Shown here one piece after another: positions 34,890-44,278 of a stretch of 64,000 nt of DNA. The notes under the pieces were generated by a model. The model was not told the DNA's origin and made no database searches. It saw only the letters and a program-made list of their open reading frames with translations. This DNA is from Lyophyllum atratum (lineage: Eukaryota; Basidiomycota; Agaricomycetes; Agaricales; Lyophyllaceae): positions 310,001-374,000 of the forward strand of contig JACGCN010000010.1 of NCBI GenBank assembly GCA_014905825.1, written 5' to 3'. Positions within the stretch are counted from its first letter, which is position 1. Every line of letters begins with the position of its first letter. Position numbers and translations under genes: made by a program.

Positions 34890-35179
34890 CTACTCAATAG
34901 GGAGCTCATAACCGGTATATCTCAGTATCCGCTGACCGACGGTCGTTCGTTGCTTTAATCCCGAATGAACAGGGAAGTTGGGACGCTGAGGAGTATAATC
35001 CACATACTCATACAGGCGCTCCACGAGAGCGAAGTCCTCAATACATCGCTCAAAGCGCATCCCTCCCCTCATATCGACCTCCAGGTTCGCCTCGTGAACC
35101 AGCTGACTCCATTCACGCCCGCCGAAAGAGATGTTCAACATCGTGGATGAAGAGATGGGTTGGGACGATCTTGATGATG
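34890..35179. pseudogene. Chimeric gene debris: antisense ORF plus a fragment of the coiled-coil family
   Basis: On the plus strand, 35126-35179 reads EMFNIVDEEMGWDDLDDE and a stop, clearly related to the ending EMFNIVDEQLGWD of the gene at 35457. Upstream of it the relationship stops abruptly. On the minus strand, 34890-35141 is an 83-codon frame ending VGQRILRYTGYELPIE whose composition looks like the end of a real protein (LVERLYEYVDYTPQRPNFPV), but I recognise no family. The two pieces meet head to head, so this looks like a junction of two truncated genes next to the transposons. Confidence 0.5.
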
Positions 35180-35456
35180 AGTAGAGTCGAAGTGAAACTG
35201 ATTAGATTCGTCCGAATTTAATCACGCGTTATTTGAGCCGGGCATCCTTGCCAAATAACTAGTCATATAGTACACGTAGTTGTCCTTCTGTTTCCCAACC
35301 TGTCCCCAATCGTTTTGAGGCTCATATCTCCGTCCCTGGCCTAATTACTATAGACCTATGCACACCAACTTCATCATTTGCTCTTAACGCAATTGTAAAC
35401 GATACGAGAGGGACACACGAGACAGAGGACCCCAGAACATACACAGGGAGTCGATC

Positions 35457-36177
35457 ATGGAGGTGCGTGATTTGAAAGGTATATAATTCCTAGCGATTAA
35501 TACTACGCAGGCATTAACTCAGTAGCAAACTCATTCTTAGCCAGGCTAGAAAAGGCTGAGAGGCTACTGTCTCGTACAGTAAGAGAGAGAAACGACTATG
35601 CTGAGAGATTGGAAGTCATGGAGGAGCGTATGGACTCCTTGGCGGATAACTTAAGGGTCACACTAGCTCGATACGGGGTCGACTTGTACGAGAAAGACGT
35701 AGCGGGTACAAAACGCTGGTACTTCTCTTCAGATAGCCGGGCGATTCGCAAAACCGTACGCATTCCATTCCGACTTCAGGTCACGTCTAAAGTTTCAACA
35801 ATTTTCTAACATTGGCATCGCAATAGGAACGAAATAGTTGGCACCAAATCCAGCGCCGCACTCTGGCTGAAAAGGCGGTCGTGGCTTTGAAGAGAAAATA
35901 CTGGATATACCCGACCTTCGATGACGAATCGTTCGAGCATTGGTCTATGAGGGTCAACTACCCCGATTGTCGGAGAATAGCAAGGGTCGTGAAGGCTGCC
36001 AAGCACCAGGGAAACCGGGTCGCGCATCAAGCAACTCGTGAACAGATGGAGTCGATGCTTGGCTTTGAGGAAGAGGTTGGCTCAGAGGTCGAGATCCTCC
36101 AAGAAATGTTCAACATCGTAGACGAACAGCTGGGCTGGGATGTCGACCAGAATATTGATGACGAGGACTCCTGTTAA
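35457..36177 (+). CDS. Orphan coiled-coil protein, family copy A
   Basis: ATG 35457 opens a seven-codon exon (MEVRDLK); introns 35479-35522 and 35780-35826 join exons in frame to give about 209 residues, ending at TAA 36177. Residues 8-60 are a coiled coil (NSFLARLEKAERLLSRTVRE, LEVMEERMDSLADNL). The C-terminal domain holds FEHWSMRVNYPDCRRIARVV, then AAKHQGNRVAHQATREQME, and ends acidic. Copy B shares the core (N-Y-P-D, then K-x-A-K-x-Q-G-N-R-V-A-H-x-A-T-x-E-Q). The invariant HQGNRVAH-type motif, near the end of a helix pair, would be the place to look for a binding or catalytic site. No known family is recognised. It lies next to a transposon cluster with a fragment of a third copy upstream. 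Confidence 0.7.
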
Positions 36178-37262
36178 ACACCCACTGAGGTTCCATTTCT
36201 TCCCAACGTCACATTGAATTTGAGCTTAAAATTTGCACATATGTTATAAGGGTCTTCGTCACTTTATAAGGGTCTACGTCACTCATTGACCGTCAACGGT
36301 CGGGGCCTTAGCTGGAAATGCTCATACCACTATCCTACGACAAACGAACTAACGATCAAACCACGACGGGTAGAAGCACACCCCAGTTCTCCCCATCGCC
36401 CAGTGTCTTCAGTATCCACTGAATTACCCATCTCTTGGACAGTCACGTTTACCAGGAGCGGCTATATCTCCCTGTTGGGTGACGATCACGCCCCGAGCAG
36501 CATGACCTTAAGCCGGCAGCCTGCCTCTGGATCGACTGCTTCTAGTTCAGCTGCTTCTTCGGCTTCGTCCGCCGATAGAAAGGGCTGCTTACGCCCTCTC
36601 TAAGTGGCTACTTACGATGGAAGGAAGAGTTTTGACATCAAGTGAAGTGCCACACCCTGGTTGAATTGAAAAGGCAGTACATAGTAGCCGTTCAAGCGAA
36701 AACGTTGGATGTTTTCGGCGTATACTCCCATCTGGTAGTTTACATAACGCTATGGAACAGTCCTCAAATCAGTGGGCAGTCTGCGAAGCCGCATATCGAG
36801 AAAGCTAAGGATGAACAGATCGTCGAGTACGAATCATGTATTTTTGGGCCCCTTGGGATAGCATAGACCAAGTGGTTGATGATAATATGATCAATGGCTG
36901 TAATACTCATGCCGTTCTGCGGGCAGTCAGCTTTACGTGAAAGTTGTAGCAACTGGATACGATTCGAAGCTCATTTATGTAATAGGTAGCTGGACTATCA
37001 GTAGTAGTAGGATACGTGGGATCAACTTCAGGCGTCCACGGAAACCCTGGACTTCTTGCTTACAGGTACTAGCTTTTTTCCTACTGCCCTCCCGTAATCG
37101 ACCAGCGCCAACAGAGGAAGTATGGGTGCAGCAGTTAGCAGGGGCCAAATACAAGAAGCCGATCTTCAGCGTACGTGATCGCTTTGCACTGATGGGTACT
37201 TGGCAGATGTTGGCTGAATAAAATGCCGCCCTTCAGGCCAATGGCGCGACCATATCAGACTA
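36178..37262. other. Intergenic with possible gene relics
   Basis: The stretch 36286-36603 has a Ser-rich 105-codon plus-strand frame (PASGSTASSSAASSASSADR) whose first half loosely resembles the start of the membrane protein at 38822 (SPHRPVSS, LPISWT against SPQRAVYS, SPISRT). The stretch 37219-37259 reads NAALQANGATISD in a frame that fits the coiled coil of copy B but stops just before its ATG. Both are probably decayed exons; neither can be called a gene. Confidence 0.4.
36244..36283. repeat. Tandem 20-mer, two copies
   Basis: TTATAAGGGTCT-T/A-CGTCACT occurs twice back to back, one mismatch, just after the stop of copy A. Confidence 0.9.
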
Positions 37263-38344
37263 ATGGACGAGGGGCGCCGACTTAAGTACAGCCTGGAAGA
37301 AGCGAAAGAAAAAAATTGCTCCTTGCACGACGAAATGAGAGGCTTGGCGGAATCAAACAGGAAGCATGCGACAGATAATCACGATCTCCTTGCGCAACGG
37401 CGAAGAGACTCGTACGAACTGGATGATTTGAAGCACCGATTGGCCAGGCTCCAGGAAAAAAACGTCGCTCTAATCATGAGAGAAGCGACCGTCAGGCAGA
37501 AATCGGAGTGCTTGCAGCGTTTGCAGAAGGACGAACTTTCCGATATAAAGCACCAACTGGCCGGGCTCCAGGAAGAGAACGATGCTTTGAAAGAAGCGGT
37601 CATCATGCAGGCTTCAGAGTTCTCGCAGCGTTTGCACGAGGAGAAACAGCATTCGGAAGCTGTAAGCGCTCTCTACTTGTATCGTACGGCCGAGGGAAAT
37701 TGATGTTGCCACAGAATCGCAAACGCCTCGCCGCTTTGGACCGCCGCACCCTGGTAGAGAAGTTTTGCAAAACTCTGGAGAAATCATGTCGCAAACTGGA
37801 TAAGGAACCCCTCCATGTCTGGTTCAGGCGAATGAATTACCCAGACTGGAAGGGGATATCAAAGATGCTGAAGAGTGCCAAGGCTCAAGGGAATAGAGTC
37901 GCACATGGAGCAACCGATGAACAGCTCTACTCGGCGGTTGTCTCCTTGAAAGATGGCGCAGAGCGGAATGTTTTTATGACCATCTTCGAACGCTGGCATC
38001 GATCGAAGCATGGCGAAGTCAACATACAGGGGGGTTACCTACAGGGGGGTTGGGATATAGCATTCCACGGTGGTGGTGACAAGGAGGACGGCTATGATAT
38101 CTTTGGTGAACAGGACGGCGGTGATTACCAGGACGTCTACGATGACCAGTACGGTGATTACCAGGACGTCTACGATGACCAGTACGGTGATTACCAGGAC
38201 GCCTACGATGACCAGTATGTCATAGGTGATCACTACGTCGGCGATGAACAGGACGGCGACGATGATCAGTACACCGACGATGAACAGGACCGCGGCGATG
38301 AGGACGGCGAGGCCCAGGAGTACGGCTACGCACCGGCATGGTGA
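37263..38344 (+). CDS. Orphan coiled-coil protein, family copy B, with acidic Tyr repeats
   Basis: ATG 37263 begins MDEGRRLKYSLEEAKEKNCS, a long coiled coil to about residue 135. A 53-base intron (GTAAGC donor, about 37661-37713) joins SEA in frame to NRKRLAALDRRTLVEKFCKT. Then comes the domain shared with copy A: VWFRRMNYPDWKGISKMLKS, AKAQGNRVAHGATDEQL. The tail is Gly/Asp/Tyr/Gln-rich with three perfect or near-perfect 11-residue units (GDYQDVYDDQY) and ends at TGA 38344, about 342 residues in all. The true start may lie upstream: in-phase coiled-coil residues precede the ATG in another frame, so the gene may have lost its 5' exon or be partly broken. Function unknown. Confidence 0.65.
37413..37640 (+). 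repeat. Duplicated 117-base coiled-coil segment in copy B
   Basis: Two adjacent 39-codon stretches are related: YELDDLKHRLARLQEKN... and DELSDIKHQLAGLQEEN..., each ending in a SE-LQRL or SE-SQRL motif. The offset is 117 bases and in frame. Confidence 0.7.
38120..38218 (+). repeat. Three tandem 33-base units (GDYQDVYDDQY)
   Basis: Units at 38120, 38153 and 38186; the first two are identical and the third differs slightly (Val to Ala). Looser Asp/Gln/Tyr units continue to 38320. Confidence 0.95.
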
Positions 38345-38821
38345 CGATGACTCATTCACGTGGATATTGGTCGGGACTATGGGTGCGACCAGGACAGCGT
38401 GTGGGCACAGATCAGGAGAACAGTCGACGAGAAATGGCTTTGAAATGCTTTTCGATTCCTTTCCTCCCTCCCGCTAGATTTCAATACAGACTATGTCATA
38501 CAGTGCAGTGTGAGGTTCAAAAGATATCTAGGCAATTACTATAGGTCGTGGCAGCTTGCTGAGAGGCCATATTATACTATACATCACTGAGAATGCAGAT
38601 GAGACTCGCGAGATATGCCAAACGGGTAGCGAGCGACTCACCGACAGCGAATACCCGAGGGAACTCGCAGAATGTACAGTTCCATATCACTATGTCGGTC
38701 ACAGTGGGCGTCAGAGCATGGAAGTGAAAACTTGGAGATGTCGGTCCAAATTGAAATTCCAATTCAATTGTAGTGCCACGTGATACACACGAAGCCACCG
38801 TCAACCAGTGGCAGAACCACG
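38345..38821. other. Intergenic between copy B and the membrane protein gene
   Basis: Presumed 3' region of copy B and promoter of the next gene. A 75-codon plus-strand frame (38556-38783) shows nothing recognisable. Confidence 0.45.
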
Positions 38822-39591
38822 ATGAACAAGCTCAAGAAAGCGCCCCCTGGCTCCCCACAGCGGGCTGTATACTCTGATTCACCCATCTCTCGGACGCTCA
38901 AGCTTGCGCAAGACGTGTCTGTCTCCCTCTGGCCGATATCACGATCAGGATCAGTCGCTGAACAGCGCAATTTCGCTCCTTCTCCAACTTCTGCTGCAGA
39001 GCAATATTGGGCCGCTCGTGCCCTCTCCGCTGAGACCATTCTATCGACGCGAGAGGTGCACAAGCGCGAATTGCAAGATGTGGTGCGCGCAGAGGAGGTT
39101 AAACGCGTGGTCAGTAGCACTATTGTAACTCGGACCGTGAATGAACCTGAATGAACACTTAAAATCGCAGTACGAGATCTCCGTTTTAGCAGAGCAACAT
39201 AAAGAAAGGCATGCAAGTTTGGAGAGACTGGTGGTAAGTAAGCAATCTCCTCCACGCGAACCTGACATATACGATCACCACAGACAATGCTCCTCGGTCT
39301 AATCGCTCTTCTCGTCGCGGTTATCATTTACCTTGCCACCCATTACTCGCGACAAAGTACAATTCGGGCAACTCCTTCCCACTTCACAATTCCCATTTTA
39401 TCACCATTCACGTCGGTGGTGCGTCTGCCGCTCATTCCTGTCTGTGGCTCCTTGATCGATAATTATGCGCATCATAGGTCGAACATGAAACGTCCGTTAT
39501 CGGCTCCAAGACGATAGCCTTGATCCTTCTTGTAGTGGCGGGTCTGTCATACTTTTTCATCCGCTTTCGGTTTGCACGAACTGCTGGATGA
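38822..39591 (+). CDS. Orphan protein with two membrane segments
   Basis: ATG 38822 (MNKLKKAPPGSPQRAVYSDS) leads through a soluble, partly helical region (AAEQYWAARALSAETILSTR, VHKRELQDVVRAEEVKRV). Three phase-0 introns follow. The frame resumes with YEISVLAEQHKERHASLERL, then a membrane span MLLGLIALLVAVIIYLATHY, a short loop, VEHETSVIGSKT and a second span IALILLVVAGLSYFFIRF, ending FARTAG at TGA 39591. The first intron donor near 39107-39112 is ambiguous by one codon. The layout, a cytosolic or luminal head of about 100 residues anchored by a C-terminal helical hairpin, is one I associate with small lineage-specific fungal protein families, without a known role. The gene is convergent with another small membrane protein gene. 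Confidence 0.65.
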
Positions 39592-40253
39592 GCATTCAGA
39601 CGAACCCGGCCCTTGAACGACGCGCTTCAGGTCTAAGGTCCGCCCGAGCTAAGGCATAGCTCCTGGTGCTGTTTAGAGGACGCCACATATCAGGGAGCCC
39701 CAAACCGGCTCACAGAGGCATGACGCACCTCATCCCACGTGAACTGTCGGGCGATGGGCGAGGGGGACATATAACCCTTGGAGTTTCGAATCCATTTCCA
39801 GATCTATTGTCAGCACGATGCCTGCGTGGACGACGCGCCATCCGACCCCCGAATCCCCAAGCTATAACCCGTATATTACGACTATGCATCACGAGCGGCG
39901 CCGGCGAGTTCGTAGCTGAAGATTTCGCCTCTTCATCTACCGCTGCCGGAGAAATTGGCGCATGCCAGTGGGGGCTAAAGGAGTCGTAGACTAAGATCTC
40001 GCTTCCAGTCCTCCGCGGGTCAGATGCCAATTCAATGCTAACTGGTGTATGACATCCCAGAATCCAAAGCGCCGTCTCATTTTCCACGAGATAGTCGTGC
40101 GTCCGCGCTCCACCAGCTTGCTGGATACAGCAAGACTTCGTAGCAAACCCCTGATATATAGATAGCCTTCAAACTATGGTATATACCCGCAACAACCTCC
40201 TACACATATCATACACGCATAGACCATACACGCGCGGAATCACGACATCCCTT
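39592..40253. other. Intergenic between convergent membrane-protein genes
   Basis: A 125-codon minus-strand frame (39710-40087) with readable composition near its start (ALWILGCHTPVSIELASDP) is the only candidate; its latter half is Arg-rich and unlikely. I do not call it a gene. Confidence 0.4.
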
Positions 40254-40936
40254 TTACCCTTTCGCCTGACGAGCCATGGCAGTCAACTGTAGGGTCCCCT
40301 GCCACCACGTCACCATCCCCAATCCCACGAGCCCGTGTAAAATTCCCCACAAGACTTCCGGCGTGACGTTGTACCTGGAATTTGATTTGACGTGAGCAAG
40401 AGATAACGGAAAGTCCGCTCAATATCCACGAACTGTTCCATAAGCGGCCCGAACGAGTGTGGGATGAAACGGGGGGTTTGGAAGAGGATTGTTGACGCGA
40501 TGCTGTGGTAGATACAAAGGCCCATGGCTAGCGCCCGTTTGCCTGGCAAGAATTCTGGACGGAAAGGACGCAGATTTAGCTTGTGTATATCCGAGAGGTC
40601 TATGTCGCCTCACCAGGCAGAGGATAGCATAGCAGACTCGTCAAACAGGACGCAAGGACAAGCGCCGAATAAAGCTGCATCGCCTCGGTCAACGGAGGGG
40701 TAATAACGGGCCTAGAACGCGACGTACCTTTACAACAACTAAGGTGGTGTTATTGAGTTGGAGGAACGGAAGCGTGCCGGGCGACCATACACCTTGGATG
40801 GCAATCGGAGCTTCCAGGGCAATGTGCAGGAGAAACACTGCAGCTCTGAAAGTACGTACATGAGTTGTCGAAGAGCCAACGTATGATGAGGAGGCTGACT
40901 GACTCACAGAGGACTGCGAGCACCTTGCAGAGACAT
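40254..40936 (-). CDS. Small multi-pass membrane protein, orphan
   Basis: ATG 40936 opens MSLQGARSP. Four short introns are spliced in frame: the exons read AAVFLLHIALEAPIAIQGVW, LPFLQLNNTTLVVVK, then LYSALVLASCLTSLLCYPLP, FLPGKRALAMGLCIYHSIAS, TILFQTPRFIPHSFGPLMEQ and finally YNVTPEVLWGILHGLVGLGM ending AMARQAKG at the TAA at 40254. This gives about 150 residues with four hydrophobic helices (beginning at AAVFLL, LYSALV, MGLCIY and EVLWGI), small enough to be a four-helix bundle. Splice phases agree at every joint. I recall similar small proteins in related fungi but no named family. The conserved-looking PLP and PRFIPHSFGP loops would be on one side of the membrane. Function unknown. Confidence 0.75.
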
Positions 40937-41735
40937 AATAATTTCTACTGCGTCCTCTATCGAAGATGGTTGAATTCGTGACAAGGACAACGCGGACCAA
41001 CTGGTAACCGAGGTCCGGTCCAAAGTCGTGTGCCTGAGAATCTCTCAAATAGCTCCTGATCAAGATAAGATAGGATAAGATACGCGACAACCCCGCAGAT
41101 AGATTATCATGCCTGACCTGGACGAATCGCAAATTCACGTGAGTGCGAGATGATTTGTCCAGTAAACGCTCTCCAGATATCTCGCATACTGTTGGTATTC
41201 CTGGAATAAACTCGTTTGGCGAAAAAAAGCATTACTATTAAGGGCGCTCATTTCCAGAAAGGTGAGAGTCATATCAGCGGTCCTTCCAAGGTCCCTCATC
41301 GACCCAGGGCTTTGTTCCAGATGTCCAGTGGCAATTAGGGATGCTGTAGGTGAAGGTATCGAGTGGGGGGAATTAATCACTGCCTACGGTTGGAACGAAC
41401 TTGGGATCTCCAAGTAACATTCGACTCCCCTTCACAATCTTGCAAAACCTGGCTCAAAGGGAGGCGGTTGTTTGGAACGAAAGGTATTTGGTTGTCAGGG
41501 GCATTCTTCCCACCAATCACACTTCGCCATTCCTGCTTCCACATCCATTTGTCAAACCGCATTACTCTCGCTTATTTTCAGCTTACATCTCGACAAATAA
41601 CCATCACGATGCAAAAATTTCAACATCCTCTTGAGTATAAGACGCGAGATACGCGTCCAGGAAGTTCTCCCTCACGGTCCGGCGCCTCCTTAACTTCCAA
41701 CAGTCCTTACATCGGAATAGTCACCCCTGGAAACG
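40937..41735. other. Divergent promoter region, membrane protein and oxidoreductase
   Basis: Separates divergent starts at 40936 and 41736. Short frames (41135-41380 minus, 41363-41755 plus) have no recognisable content; the latter overlaps the oxidoreductase 5' leader. Confidence 0.45.
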
Positions 41736-43105
41736 ATGTCCAAAACATCCGATGAGCGCCAAAACGTGGTCGTAGTAGGCGGCGGCGGCGCGGGTGCCCC
41801 CACCGCGCGACAGCTCTCGACCACGCTCGACCCGACAAAATACAACCTCATCGTAATCACCGCCCGCCCCTACTTCATGCACCTTCCAGGCTGCGTCCGC
41901 GCGGCAGTCACGCCCGAGGGCGACTTCCACGAACAAGTCTTCATCCCCTACGACAAACTCCTCGTGAACGGAAACGGCACCTTCGTCACGGGCGAGGTCA
42001 CTTCGATCGCGGACGAAGGCGAGAAGGGCGGCTATGTCACGCTTGCTGACGGCCAGCAGATCCGCTATTCCGTGCTAGTCCTCGCGCCGGGGAGCCATTG
42101 GGAGGGACCTCTGGCGTTACCCGATACTAAGTCGGAGACGTCGCAGCAGTTTAAAGACTGGCACGCGAAGTTCGAAAAGGCAAATGATATTTTGCTTGTG
42201 GGTGGTGGCGCAGTCGCGATTGGTACGTTCTCATGTCTATCATTACAGGATGCCGTCGTTCTGATTTCTCTGTGTAGAATATGCTGGAGAGATAAAGGAC
42301 CTTAACCCGGTATGCTGTCCCGTCGCTTCATTCATTCGAGCAGGCGATTGACAAAGAGTCTCCAGACGAAAAAAGTCACCATCGTTCATGGAAATGCCCA
42401 GCTCCTCAATGATGCCTACCCTGAGAAGTACAGGAAAGACATTGAGCGCCGCTTGAAGGCCCGTGGCGTGGAGCTCGTCCTCGGTGACATCGTTCCAGAA
42501 GACGCTCAAACAGGCGACGAGAAGACCATCACCACGCGCAACGGCAAGGTCCTCAGTCCCGACCTCATCGTGTGTCTTTATTTTTTTCCCTCGACACGTA
42601 CCCCAGACTCATCGATCCAACCCCAGGTCCCTTGCCGTGGTGGCCGCCCCAACGTTGCATTCATCACCGCCTCTCTCGGCGCAGACGTCCTCGCCACTTC
42701 CGGTTACGTAAAGATCGACGGGACGTTTCAGCTCCCCGCGCACCCGCGCATCTTCGCTGCAGGTGATATCGCCGACCTCAAGGAACAGAAGCAAGTCGGC
42801 AAGTACGGAGGCCACGCGTCTATCATTGCTGCCAATGTTCTCTCGATCCTGAGCGGCCAGAAGGCCACGCAGGCGTATAAGGGTTCTAGCGAGATGATCA
42901 TCATCACCATTGGAAAGGTATGTGTCATTCTATTCTTTCGTGCCAGATGCGTCGGGGCTGAACGTTCATACAGAATGGAGGCGCTGCTTACTTTGGCGTC
43001 CTCTGGGGACTCATGTTTGGCGACTGGGTTTCCTCCCTCATCAAGTCCAAGAATTTGCTCACACCCCTCGTGCGCAAGGGCCTTGGACTCGGTGCCACGG
43101 ATTAG
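41736..43105 (+). CDS. AIF/AMID-like FAD-dependent oxidoreductase
   Basis: A pyridine-nucleotide-disulphide-type oxidoreductase of the AIFM2/AMID (FSP1-like) branch, expected to use FAD and NAD(P)H to reduce quinones or related acceptors at membranes. ATG 41736 starts MSKTSDERQN directly before the FAD-binding Rossmann motif VVVVGGGGAGAPTARQLS. Then come VLVLAPGSHWEGPLA, the second Rossmann motif ILLVGGGAVAIEYAGEIKDL for NAD(P)H, VTIVHGNAQLLNDAYPEKY, RGGRPNVAFI, the FAD ribityl-binding IFAAGDIADL, and GKYGGHASIIAANV. The C-terminus after the last intron is NGGAAYFGVLWGLMFGDWVS, then KGLGLGATD and TAG 43105. Four introns are read, all in phase. Length, about 370 residues, is normal. No mitochondrial presequence is evident, so a cytosolic or lipid-droplet location is more likely than the intermembrane space. 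Confidence 0.9.
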
Positions 43106-43294
43106 AGCCCGCAATATATATGTTCTTGTACATTCCGTTATCGCTACATACCCTCCTGGATCTATGGTTCGATTTTTAACGTTATGTTATCCCTCATAGA
43201 CTTCTACATACCAAAGTTTATACATTTTAATGCTGTTTGACGGAAACACGGACCTCTTTCCATGCGTGCTCCAGCCTCCTATATCCGCCCTGCA

Positions 43295-44165
43295 TCACCG
43301 GGCTGTGGTTTGCTGTCCGGCTGTCTTCTCCGATACCCTGTCGACAAGAGGTGCATCAGCTGCGTTAGAAGCTGGCACCTCCAGTTTCGAGTTCGCGTCG
43401 CGGTGGGGTGATCTCATGTCGCCCTTGAATCCAATGTAATATATCCGCGAGACCTCCCCTCCAACGGAGTCGCCCTATCCCACATGTGGTGCTTGTTAGG
43501 TTGAAGGAAGACACCAGGTCGGCGAAACTCACGAAGTGCAGCGACAAGGACGTTATGCTCGTGAAGGCTGCCACCCGCAGTGGGTATTCAATCACGCCCG
43601 TTTCTCCCTCTAGCAGGCTGATATTAAGTTGTGGCTTCATCGTCTCCGCATCGGCGAAATCAACGATGGTGGGGCGATTGGCGTATATCCTCAGGTGGCG
43701 CGGCGTAAGCTCTCCTCTTCCTTATAACCAGTTTATTTCATTCCAGGCACTGTCACTTCGGACGATATAGCTCACCGAGTTTGAGAAGGATGGACTTTAT
43801 CCTGACGTTCTGGGTGAAAGGAATATGGAAGACTATCTTCAGATGGAGATCAATGTCGTAAAATCTTGGGCCAGTGAACGACATGCCGGACCTGATCGTC
43901 GACGCCTGATTCCGCAAATTCTGTGGTATCCTCCCGTTCATCCCAAGGTTTTATAACCTTCTTCGCGTCCTCTGGAACCGCCAAGTTAAGACCATGCACT
44001 CTTGCTCAAAATACGTCAAGTTGAGAAACCTGGCGACGCGCGCCAGGATTGGTTCTAGGGTACTTGGAACTCAGAAACTCACTTGTCTTTGTCTATCACG
44101 CCATATAAATTTGTAACGTCGGTCCCTGCAATGCTCGACGCAACCGAAGTGTCCTGTGAAGACAT
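43295..44165 (-). CDS. PITH-domain protein (PITHD1-like)
   Basis: The PITH domain is a jelly-roll module first known from thioredoxin-like TXNL1, where it binds the 26S proteasome; stand-alone PITHD1 proteins are conserved in eukaryotes. The ATG at 44165 gives MSSQDTSVASSIAGTDVTNL and YGVIDKDK. After introns come VHGLNLAVPEDAKKVIKPWD, EREDTTEFAESGVDDQ, FHIPFTQNVRIKSILLKLG, RGELTPRHLRIYANRPTIVD, LEGETGVIEYPLRVAAFTSI, VSRIYYIGFKGDMR, and a tail DAPLVDRVSEKTAGQ ending at the TGA at 43295. These match the family in order. The gene is divergent from uS5m with only 113 bases between start codons. Confidence 0.88.
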
Positions 44166-44278
44166 GGGGGAGGACCAGAGTAGTTAGCAGCGATTTATTT
44201 ATTATTTACTATATTTTGCAAGTGGTCATGTGACTGCCAACAATATTTTTTGGCAAGTCGTTGCCGCCAATTCTCGCC
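44166..44278. promoter_or_regulatory. 113-bp bidirectional promoter, PITHD1-like / uS5m
   Basis: The start codons of two divergent conserved genes lie 113 bases apart. The A/T-rich stretch at 44190-44220 (GATTTATTTATTATTTACTA) is a candidate TATA-like or nucleosome-free element. Specific factor sites cannot be assigned by eye. Confidence 0.5.

Noticed and set aside
37508..37710. Upstream part of the long plus-strand frame that covers copy B's second exon
   Set aside because: This part is out of frame with copy B's first exon, starts on a non-ATG codon and has no coiled-coil pattern; the spliced reading explains the locus better.
39710..40087. 125-codon minus-strand frame
   Set aside because: Only its first third looks coding; no splice partners or family recognised.
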